NCBI GenBank assembly: GCA_013203755.1
Contig: JABMPI010000461.1
Coordinates: 1 to 19,641, forward strand
Length of the DNA stretch: 19,641 nt
From: Bacteroidota bacterium
GTDB lineage: Bacteria; Bacteroidota; Bacteroidia; Bacteroidales; Prolixibacteraceae
Reading direction: 5' to 3'
Below are positions 6,284-12,917 of the stretch, piece by piece; positions within the stretch are counted from its first letter, which is position 1, and every line of letters begins with the position of its first letter. Below the pieces are notes generated by a model. The model was not told the DNA's origin, did not search any database, and saw nothing but the letters and a program-made list of their open reading frames with translations. The position numbers and the translations under genes are program-made.

Positions 6284-7371
6284 ACCGGTTTTTATATGAA
6301 AATAGCTTTCGCTTTCGGCTTTTCAGGCATGCTTTATTTTTCCTGATTACGGTAGTTTTATTTACCCTTATTTTATTTGTCCAGAATAGCACCGGTAGCT
6401 TTTTCAATACACTTTGGGTTACATTTTTAAATGCTCTGTTCTTTTTTAGCTATGCCTACATTACTATATTTTTATTGATTCCAGAGTTTCTGTTAAATAG
6501 AAAACTGGGGTGGTTTGTTGTTCTTTTTCTTCTCATTGGTATTGCACTTTCATCAATAAAACTATTGGTTTCTGATCATATTTTTTACTCATCTATTTCT
6601 CCAGAAAATATAGAACGACGCGGTTTTATGGAGCTGCGGTTTATTGTAGTTAATACCAAGGATATGACTTTTATTGTTGCGCTTTTTTGTATAGCGAAAT
6701 ATGTAAAAGATTATCTGTATGCCGAAAATATGAGAAAGAAATTGGAGATTGAGAATAAAGCGGCGCAGGCAAAACTTATTCAGTCGCAATTCGATCCACA
6801 CTTTCTATTTAATACAATAAATAATTTATATGCTTTATCGTTGTTAAATCCTTCAAAAACAAAAGAGGTAATCCGACGTATTAAAATTGTATTAAAGTAT
6901 ATAATTGAAGAGATTCAAAAAGATTATGTGGATTTACAAGATGAAGTTTCTTTGGTTGACAATTATATTCAATTGGAAAAACTTAGGTATGGAAAACGAT
7001 TGAAGGTAGTTTATAGGGTACAGGATAACCTGGAACAGCTAAAAATTCCTCCCATGGTACTTTTTTTTCTGGTTGAAAACTGTTTTAAACATGGTAGTAG
7101 TTTAGATGCAGGAACGCCTTGGATTACTATTGAATTAAAAACTGATAATGGTACTATTTTACTTTCAACAGAAAACAGTAAACCAAGGACTTTCGTAAAT
7201 ATTGGATCGGAGAAGAGTAGTAAATACGAGCTAAAAAACCTTCGGAAACGACTGGAAATAATATACCAGCCGGAAGGTTATAAATTAAAAGTTGAGAATT
7301 TTGAGAATTCGTTTAAAGTGAAATTAGAATTAAAAGAGAGAATTGAAATTCTACAAAACAAATATCGATAA
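6280..7371 (+). CDS. LytS-family sensor histidine kinase 2
   Basis: This is a paralogue of the preceding kinase, 363 residues with the same plan: four membrane helices in about residues 15-140, coiled linker, then kinase. The acceptor His174 lies in DPHFLFNTINNLYALSL and the N-box VENCFKHGSS has Asn267. Around the N-box even the DNA is nearly identical to kinase 1, pointing to tandem duplication. The glycine box is weaker: KYELKNLRKRL replaces the glycine-rich stretch of kinase 1, so ATP binding may be reduced. It starts inside the stop of kinase 1 and its own end overlaps the next gene by about 29 bases. It may act as a heterodimer partner, which is inference. Confidence 0.9.
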   Translation: MNRFLYENSFRFRLFRHALFFLITVVLFTLILFVQNSTGSFFNTLWVTFLNALFFFSYAYITIFLLIPEFLLNRKLGWFVVLFLLIGIALSSIKLLVSDHIFYSSISPENIERRGFMELRFIVVNTKDMTFIVALFCIAKYVKDYLYAENMRKKLEIENKAAQAKLIQSQFDPHFLFNTINNLYALSLLNPSKTKEVIRRIKIVLKYIIEEIQKDYVDLQDEVSLVDNYIQLEKLRYGKRLKVVYRVQDNLEQLKIPPMVLFFLVENCFKHGSSLDAGTPWITIELKTDNGTILLSTENSKPRTFVNIGSEKSSKYELKNLRKRLEIIYQPEGYKLKVENFENSFKVKLELKERIEILQNKYR

Positions 7372-8380
7372 ACAAAGGGCTTTCCTGCACGCTGTGTTTT
7401 GGCTGACATGGATAATTTCATTTACCATTATACAAAGCCTGGGGAATGGCATTAATCAGTGGATTATGTGGTTGGCATATTATGTAATTACATTGCCCAT
7501 TTTTGTTGTTCATACCTATGTAATTGCTTATTGGTTGCTACCAAAAGCTTTTTTCAAAAGTAGGTATTGGTTATTTATTGTAGGTTTTGCAATTCTTTTA
7601 ATTGGGTTTTCGATGGTTGAATTAATTGTTAGCAACAAAATGGTTTTTAGGTTATTTGATTCAACTAAAGCATTTGGTCCCGGGTATTTAAATTTAAAAA
7701 ATATTTTAATAAGTGGAATTGGAAACCACTATGTAATTCTTGTTTTTTTAGCTATAAAAGCTGGGCGTTCGTTGTATTCTACAGAAAATAAAAAAGAAGA
7801 ATTGCTGCAAACCAAGATGGAAACCGATCTTGAAATATATCGGTATCAGTTGCAACCCAAATTAATATATACATTGATTGTAGAGCTAGAACAACTTACA
7901 GAATTGCATCCTGAAAAATCATCTGAAATGATTGTGAAGATCTCAAATTTTCTAAATCGTTTTTTATACGAAGGAAAAGAGGAGATGCTGCCTTTGCAAT
8001 TAGAAACTAAACTAATTGAGGAATTTTTAGAGATTCATAAACAGGCTCTTAAAGGAAGGTTAACTAGTAATTTTATTGTAAACGGAATGCTTAAATCGTT
8101 TTTAGTTCCGCCACTTTTGCTCCTTCCGTTTATAAATAGTGCAATAAAACTGGTCTACGAGTGTAACAATTCTTTCGAAAGCACAGTCATTATAAAAGCT
8201 GAAAAAAAATATATACTATTTTCTTTTACATTTTGGAGCGAAAAAGAATTTCGCCTTGCCGACCAGGAAAATATTGAGATAACAAAGAAGCGATTAAACT
8301 ATAGTTACCCAGGCAAGCATCGATTAATAGAAAACATAGACGAGAATTTTAGAGAAGTTAGTTTGGAAATTTTCCACTAA
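7343..8380 (+). CDS. LytS-like pseudokinase (third paralogue)
   Basis: Residues 10-145 form four membrane helices and 150-240 correspond to the His_kinase domain, so the fold is clearly that of the two kinases before it. The acceptor motif HPHFLFN has become QPKLIYT, placing Lys173 where the phospho-His should be. The N-box IENCFKHG has become INSAIKLV, losing the Asn that holds Mg-ATP, and no glycine box remains. The frame is nevertheless open over 345 codons with normal composition, so this looks like a maintained pseudokinase rather than a decaying gene. The start is TTG at 7343, inside the end of kinase 2; the next in-frame Met lies past the first membrane helix, which makes TTG the best choice. 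A role as scaffold or allosteric partner is inference. Confidence 0.85.
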   Translation: MKFYKTNIDKQRAFLHAVFWLTWIISFTIIQSLGNGINQWIMWLAYYVITLPIFVVHTYVIAYWLLPKAFFKSRYWLFIVGFAILLIGFSMVELIVSNKMVFRLFDSTKAFGPGYLNLKNILISGIGNHYVILVFLAIKAGRSLYSTENKKEELLQTKMETDLEIYRYQLQPKLIYTLIVELEQLTELHPEKSSEMIVKISNFLNRFLYEGKEEMLPLQLETKLIEEFLEIHKQALKGRLTSNFIVNGMLKSFLVPPLLLLPFINSAIKLVYECNNSFESTVIIKAEKKYILFSFTFWSEKEFRLADQENIEITKKRLNYSYPGKHRLIENIDENFREVSLEIFH

Positions 8381-8461
8381 CTTTTTGTAATTAGTTTACA
8401 CGATGCGTACCTATTTTTATAAGACAGAAACAGAAAACAGAGAAAACTAATTCGAATTGCC

Positions 8462-9196
8462 ATGAAAACAAAATGCCTTATTATCGATGATGAGCCCCTT
8501 GCGCGTGATCTTATGCGGAGCCACATCGAAAAATTAGAAAACATTGAAATTGTTGCTGAGTGTGGTGATGCCATGAAAGCACTTCAGGAACTAAGAAACC
8601 ACCAGATTGATTTAATGTTTATGGATATTCAGATGCCTCAAATTACTGGAATTGAATTTCTAAAAACATTAAAACACCCTCCCAAAGTTATTATTACCAC
8701 AGCTTATCGGGAATATGCACTTGACGGATTTGAACTTGACGTTGTAGATTATCTGCTAAAACCAATCACTTTTGAACGGTTTTTGAAATCGATAAATAAA
8801 TACTACCAAAATACACAGGAAGAGTTACAGAATATTGCGCCCGGGCCAAGCCAGAATAACACAGCGGAAGCGTTTATTTATGTGAAGGAGAATAAAAAAG
8901 TTATTAAACTTCATTTAAATGAAATACTTTATGTGGAAGGCTTGAGTGAATATGTTCAGATTTATACAAAACAGAAAAAGATAATTACTAAAACCAGCAT
9001 GACTAATATGCAGGAAAAATTGCCCGATACCGATTTTATGCGAATTCATAAATCGTATATCGTTTCTATGGCGAAAATAGAAGCGTTTACTTCTCACAGT
9101 ATAGAAGTTCCGGGCAAAGAACTTCCCATTGGCAGAAGCTATAAAAAATCGGTACTTCAGGCCTTGCAGTACAATGGCAGTATTGCACAGAATTAA
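8462..9196 (+). CDS. LytTR-family response regulator
   Basis: The 244-residue regulator has a receiver domain (1-118) with the acidic pair Asp9-Asp10, phospho-acceptor Asp55 in MFMDIQMPQ, Thr80 and Lys100 in LLKPI. A LytTR DNA-binding domain (about 139-240) follows, including EILYVEGLSEYVQIYT and RIHKSYIVSM. It is the cognate output of the LytS-type kinases encoded immediately upstream, lying 81 bases after the third one, and the four genes probably form one transcription unit. The gap holds no hairpin. Target promoters should contain pairs of LytTR direct repeats, but none was evident in this window. Confidence 0.93.
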   Translation: MKTKCLIIDDEPLARDLMRSHIEKLENIEIVAECGDAMKALQELRNHQIDLMFMDIQMPQITGIEFLKTLKHPPKVIITTAYREYALDGFELDVVDYLLKPITFERFLKSINKYYQNTQEELQNIAPGPSQNNTAEAFIYVKENKKVIKLHLNEILYVEGLSEYVQIYTKQKKIITKTSMTNMQEKLPDTDFMRIHKSYIVSMAKIEAFTSHSIEVPGKELPIGRSYKKSVLQALQYNGSIAQN

Positions 9197-9275
9197 AAAC
9201 TAGCAACTATACTCAATTTCCGTGTAACTCCCTTTCATGAATTGGAAAAGAAGATTATCCTTTCAAAACAATTGA

Positions 9276-9283
9276 TAAATTTG
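9276..9283 (+). promoter_or_regulatory. Bacteroidota-type -7 element
   Basis: TAAATTTG is an exact TAnnTTTG match 16 bases before the aminotransferase start codon. A TTTG at the -33 position is missing, so it is only a candidate. Confidence 0.3.
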
Positions 9284-9299
9284 TTGAAAATTAGAAAGT

Positions 9300-10106
9300 A
9301 TGGCTCTTTTTCCAATTTATGATTTTTTTATTATCAATGGCAAAATCAAATCGGTTTCAGAATTTATTCCGTCAGAAAATAATGGCGGAGTTTATGAAGT
9401 TTTACGTGTTGTAAACGGAACTCCGTTATTTTTAGAAGACCATTTTTTGCGCCTGCTTAAATCCTCTCAAATAGCAGGTAAAAATGTAAATTATTCTGAA
9501 TTAGAAATTAGAAATTTTCTGAATTTGCTTATTCAAAAAAACAAAGTTAAAAATGAGAATCTATTAATTTCATTCAAAACAAATCTGAAAATATTTTTTA
9601 TAGCTCATAACTATCCGTTGGTTGAAATGTATACAGAAGGAGTTGAGTGTGGCATTTTACATGCAGAACGTGAAAATCCAAATGCAAAGGTTTTTCAGAC
9701 ATCGGTTAGGAAAAAGGCAAATGAAATGATTTTGGGAAAGGGTTTGTACGAAGTTATTTTAGTTGATAACCAGGGCAGGATTACCGAGGGAAGCCGGAGT
9801 AACTTATTTTTTGTAAAAGGGAATCAAATAATTACTTCGCCCGGAAACAACGTTTTGCTGGGAATTACACGTCAAAAAACAATTCAACTGGCACAAGAAT
9901 TAGGATTTGCTTTTCTTGAAAAAGAGGTTTTTCTAGATGAACTCTCAATATTTGAGTCCGTTTTTATTACTGGCACTTCACCCAAAATACTTCCGGTAAA
10001 TAAAATTGGTAACGTTGCTTTTAATCCACAGAATGAAATTTTACAAATGTTAATCAGTAGATTTAATCAACTAATTGAAAGCTATATAAACAAATTCAGC
10101 GGGTGA
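9300..10106 (+). CDS. class IV PLP aminotransferase / aminodeoxychorismate lyase-like
   Basis: The 268-residue protein is a fold-type IV PLP enzyme, the family of branched-chain aminotransferase (IlvE), D-amino-acid aminotransferase and aminodeoxychorismate lyase (PabC). The N-terminal domain carries YEVLRVVNGTPLFLEDHFLR, with the conserved Arg that positions the cofactor phosphate. The PLP lysine is in VRKKAN (Lys138 or Lys139). The signature VILVDNQGRITEGSRSNLFF (152-171) places Glu163 next to the cofactor. The length fits PabC and DAAT better than the longer IlvE. No pabA/pabB or branched-chain genes lie nearby, so the substrate cannot be assigned. The stop codon is inside the stem of a hairpin shared with the convergent dehydrogenase gene. 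Confidence 0.85.
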   Translation: MALFPIYDFFIINGKIKSVSEFIPSENNGGVYEVLRVVNGTPLFLEDHFLRLLKSSQIAGKNVNYSELEIRNFLNLLIQKNKVKNENLLISFKTNLKIFFIAHNYPLVEMYTEGVECGILHAERENPNAKVFQTSVRKKANEMILGKGLYEVILVDNQGRITEGSRSNLFFVKGNQIITSPGNNVLLGITRQKTIQLAQELGFAFLEKEVFLDELSIFESVFITGTSPKILPVNKIGNVAFNPQNEILQMLISRFNQLIESYINKFSG

Positions 10107-10126
10107 CTCAAAGTCACCCGCTGAAT
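10094..10126. terminator. bidirectional hairpin between convergent genes
   Basis: A perfect 15-bp inverted repeat, ATTCAGCGGGTGACT (10094-10108) with AGTCACCCGCTGAAT (10112-10126), is closed by the three-base loop CAA. The aminotransferase stop TGA (10104-10106) is part of the left arm. Neither side has a true T-run, so it may act as a weak terminator or an mRNA-end stabiliser for both converging genes. Confidence 0.72.
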
Positions 10127-10154
10127 AATTAAGGAGTAAATATTTAATAGATTA

Positions 10155-11309
10155 CTATAATCTGTCCATTAAAATTGCTTCAACCTCGTTAAAATCAATA
10201 TCCGCTTTTTCGCCTAATTTAAATCCACGCTCTTCAAAACGTGAGGTAATTTTTGCAATTGTATCAATGTCTACATCATATTCGGGTAGGGTAGTAGGTA
10301 ATCCTAACGATTCGAAAAATTCAACTGTTTTTGCAATGGAAGTATCAATTTTTTCATCATCAGTTCCCGAAGTAATTCCCCAAATTCGCTCACCGTATTG
10401 TAAAATTTTATCCTTTTTGCTTTCACGTTTAACATGCATTACACCCGGTAAAACAATTGCCAGCGTACGTGCATGGTCAATTCCATGAAATGCCGTTAAT
10501 TCGTGTCCAATCATGTGAGTCGCCCAGTCTTGTGGAACTCCTGCACCAATTAGCCCGTTTAAAGCCATGGTTGCACTCCACATAAAGTTTGCGGCCGATT
10601 CATAGTCTTTTCTGTCAGCCAAAACTTTTGGGCCTTCTGCAATTAAAGTGCTTAAAATGCCTTCTGCAAAACGATCTTGAATGGGAGAATTTACATCAAA
10701 AGTTAAATACTGCTCAATTACATGAATAAAGGCATCTACAATTCCATTTGCCACTTGTTTATCGGGCAAAGTAAATACACATTCCGGGTCGAGTATTGAA
10801 AACTTAGGCATAACTTTTGGCGAACTAAAAGCCATTTTTTCTTGACTTGAAACGCGTGTTATCACTGAATTTCCATTCATTTCGGAACCAGTAGCCGGCA
10901 AGGTTAAAATTGCTCCCAGAGGAATTGCCTTTTTTACTCTTGCTTGTTTTGCAATAATATCCCACGGATCTCCATCGGAATACAAAGCAGCGGCAGCAAT
11001 AAATTTTGTTGCATCTAAAACAGAGCCACCACCTACTGAAAGAATAAAATCTACTTTTTCGGTTTTGGCCAATTCAACAGCCTGCATACAAGTTTCGTAA
11101 TGCGGATTGACTTCAATTCCACCAAATTCAACTAATTCAACATCTTTTAACGCTAGTTTTATCTGGTCGTAAACTCCCGTCTTTTTTATACTGCCTCCGC
11201 CATAGGTTAGCATTATTTTTGCATTTAATGGAATCTCTTCTGCAACCTTCGAAATTGTATCTTTTCCGAAAATTACTTTAACAGGATTTTGGTAAACAAA
11301 ATTGTACAT
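10155..11309 (-). CDS. yqhD: YqhD-type NADPH-dependent alcohol/aldehyde dehydrogenase
   Basis: The 384-residue iron-type (group III) alcohol dehydrogenase closely follows E. coli YqhD along its whole length, as far as I can recall that sequence. It has the GGGS-IKKTG segment (37-45) that binds the NADPH 2'-phosphate, GGGSVLDATKFIA, TLPATGSE, and the motif GVPQDWATHMIGHELTAFHG. The expected divalent-metal ligands are Asp192, His196, His265 and His279. The family reduces a broad range of aldehydes, such as lipid-peroxidation and glycolytic by-product aldehydes, in the cytosol. It stands alone, converging on the aminotransferase and divergent from the next membrane protein gene. In E. coli the gene is controlled by the AraC-type regulator YqhC, but none is adjacent here. 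Confidence 0.92.
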   Translation of the reverse strand: MYNFVYQNPVKVIFGKDTISKVAEEIPLNAKIMLTYGGGSIKKTGVYDQIKLALKDVELVEFGGIEVNPHYETCMQAVELAKTEKVDFILSVGGGSVLDATKFIAAAALYSDGDPWDIIAKQARVKKAIPLGAILTLPATGSEMNGNSVITRVSSQEKMAFSSPKVMPKFSILDPECVFTLPDKQVANGIVDAFIHVIEQYLTFDVNSPIQDRFAEGILSTLIAEGPKVLADRKDYESAANFMWSATMALNGLIGAGVPQDWATHMIGHELTAFHGIDHARTLAIVLPGVMHVKRESKKDKILQYGERIWGITSGTDDEKIDTSIAKTVEFFESLGLPTTLPEYDVDIDTIAKITSRFEERGFKLGEKADIDFNEVEAILMDRL

Positions 11310-11341
11310 GTCTTTATCGTTTTAAATTATTATTCATTCAG

Positions 11342-11372
11342 TTTGAAGTTCCAATTAAAACCTCAATCTTTG
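11342..11372 (+). promoter_or_regulatory. Bacteroidota-type promoter of the four-helix protein
   Basis: TTTG (11342-11345) is followed after 19 bases by AATCTTTG (11365-11372), seven of eight matches to TAnnTTTG. Both the boxes and the spacing fit the Bacteroidota sigma-A consensus. The start codon is 22 bases downstream. Confidence 0.42.
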
Positions 11373-11393
11373 GGGCGTTAAAATTATTGCAAA

Positions 11394-11981
11394 ATGACTG
11401 ATAAATCAATAGAAAATTCAAATTATTCTGATTTCCGGAAATCAATACCTGAATATGGTGACGATGAGATCATTACTATTCTTAAAAAGCGAAAACAATA
11501 TCAACCTGAGGCAGCAGAAATAGCAGTTCAAGAGGCAATTAAACGTGGTTTGATTCATTCTGATCAAGATTTATTCTCCAAAGAGTTTCAGCAAGAAACG
11601 GTTAGTCCTTCATTATTTCCAACAATTAATAAGGAACGAAATAGAAATAAAATTAGGAAAAGCATTGCACGCGGTTTATTAATTGTTGGCTCAATTCCAA
11701 CTGTTTGGGGTATTTTTAAAATTAGTGAGAACAGTTTTTATGAAGGTATATTATTGATTTTATTGGGTGCAATTTGGATTTATGGATCTGCCCAATTAAT
11801 GCGTTCCGTCTCTTCAAAAATAACAAATCTGCTATTTTTAATGTTATTTGCATCGGTAGCATATATTGTAAAACTTATTTTAGGAATGAAAAATCTGGCT
11901 GCGATGGATTTTGTAATTCCCATAGTTCTTGTCTTGTTAGTTGCATACGGTTTGCTTTTTATTCGCAAATTGAACGATTAA
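11394..11981 (+). CDS. four-helix membrane protein of unknown function
   Basis: The 195-residue protein has a soluble N-terminal part. Residues about 20-60 (EYGDDEIITILKKRKQYQPE and the helix after it, ending in a KRGLI turn) form a short helical motif that I associate with membrane proteins of Bacteroidota, without a named function. A basic linker (75-90, NKERNRNKIRK) precedes four hydrophobic helices at about 94-107, 115-132, 140-158 and 167-187. The end RKLND is short and cytosolic if the N-terminus is inside. It is divergent from yqhD and lies 137 bases before the DUF2807 gene, which has its own putative -7 box. No enzymatic residues stand out. Confidence 0.75.
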   Translation: MTDKSIENSNYSDFRKSIPEYGDDEIITILKKRKQYQPEAAEIAVQEAIKRGLIHSDQDLFSKEFQQETVSPSLFPTINKERNRNKIRKSIARGLLIVGSIPTVWGIFKISENSFYEGILLILLGAIWIYGSAQLMRSVSSKITNLLFLMLFASVAYIVKLILGMKNLAAMDFVIPIVLVLLVAYGLLFIRKLND

Positions 11982-12091
11982 CAACTTGCTCACATAAAAT
12001 TTGAATCTCCATAAAATAAATCAAGTCTTTGGTTCGTCTATAAAATACGTGGGTTTATCGAAATAAGAGACATTCCAGCTATAAATTCAGC

Positions 12092-12099
12092 TACATTTG
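12092..12099 (+). promoter_or_regulatory. Bacteroidota-type -7 element
   Basis: TACATTTG matches TAnnTTTG exactly, 19 bases before the DUF2807 start codon, implying a very short leader. No TTTG is present at -33. Confidence 0.32.
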
Positions 12100-12118
12100 G
12101 TTACATAAAATAAAAACG

Positions 12119-12817
12119 ATGAAACTACTATTTATCCTTTCGGCATTTTCTTTGATGATTTCTTCTGCAAATGCTGATACTTCCCACGTTGAAGATTGGG
12201 AGACAAAAACATACAAAGTTGACGATTTTACAGAAATCTATTTAGAAGGCGGTTATAAAGTCTTTCTAATGCAGGGCGATATAAATTCGGTTACAGTAAA
12301 AGCAGATGATGACGATGTTTTTGACTATTTACAGGTTAAAAATAATGGAGATGAATTAAGAATTGATGTTGAACCTGATCATTTCAACTTTGACAGAATT
12401 GTATTATACATTACTTTCAAAAAAATTGACAAACTAAAAATTGAAGGTGGAGTTAAGCTTAAAACAAAAGGATATCTTGATTTGAACGACTTTGAAATGT
12501 ATGTGGCCGGCGGCGCAAAAATTGAATTAGATATAAAAGCTGACAATGTGGAGATATTAGGAGAGGGGGGAGTGCTCTTCGAATTGGAAGGTGTTGCTAA
12601 GAGTTTAAACATTAAAGTTTCCGGAGCTGCCCATGTTGATGCTGAAAAATTAAAATCGAAAGACGTATCAATTAAAATAGAAGGGGTTGGCACGGGAATC
12701 GTTTATGCAACCGAAACATTATATGCAAAAATAGAGGGTGTTGGTAGAGTTAGATACCAGGGTAATCCGGTGGTAACAAAACACATTGAAGGTTTAGGTT
12801 CGGTAAAAAGAAATTAA
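12119..12817 (+). CDS. exported DUF2807 (GIN-domain) protein
   Basis: The 232-residue protein starts with a signal peptide (hydrophobic 3-16, cleavage after SANA at residue 19). The mature part is a DUF2807 domain, annotated elsewhere as a putative autotransporter adhesin head (GIN) domain. It begins with the family-typical strand FTEIYLEGGYKVFLMQG, then a run of short beta strands with recurring glycine turns (IEGGVKL, VAGGAKI, GEGGVLF, VSGAAHV, IEGVGTG, IEGVGRV), consistent with a right-handed beta-helix. It ends with the typical GxGSV-K tail (HIEGLGSVKRN). Such proteins are abundant in Bacteroidota envelopes; the function is not established. It has its own promoter element and a strong terminator. 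Confidence 0.87.
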   Translation: MKLLFILSAFSLMISSANADTSHVEDWETKTYKVDDFTEIYLEGGYKVFLMQGDINSVTVKADDDDVFDYLQVKNNGDELRIDVEPDHFNFDRIVLYITFKKIDKLKIEGGVKLKTKGYLDLNDFEMYVAGGAKIELDIKADNVEILGEGGVLFELEGVAKSLNIKVSGAAHVDAEKLKSKDVSIKIEGVGTGIVYATETLYAKIEGVGRVRYQGNPVVTKHIEGLGSVKRN

Positions 12818-12873
12818 TTAAAATACTTCACCGGCAATTCCAGTCGGTAAATTTGGTTTGGTTTAGGTTTATT

Positions 12874-12901
12874 AAGGCTACTGTTGAGTAGCCTTTTTTT
12901 T
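12874..12901 (+). terminator. rho-independent terminator after the DUF2807 gene
   Basis: A perfect 9-bp stem, AAGGCTACT (12874-12882) with AGTAGCCTT (12887-12895), has a GTTG loop and runs into eight T residues. It also faces the end of the convergent AraC-TPR gene 17 bases away. Confidence 0.9.
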
Positions 12902-12917
12902 ATACAAAATTGTAAGT

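Noticed and set aside
8383..8417. Separate promoter for the LytTR regulator
   Set aside because: A TTTG and a TATTTTTA box exist but the spacing of about 23 bases is too long; co-transcription with the kinases is simpler.
11774..12004. 76-codon + strand frame overlapping the four-helix membrane protein
   Set aside because: Out-of-frame shadow; the real frame has clear membrane helices and a promoter.
12379..12693. 104-codon frame antisense to the DUF2807 gene
   Set aside because: Serine- and proline-rich shadow of the repetitive glycine/valine strands of a well-supported gene.
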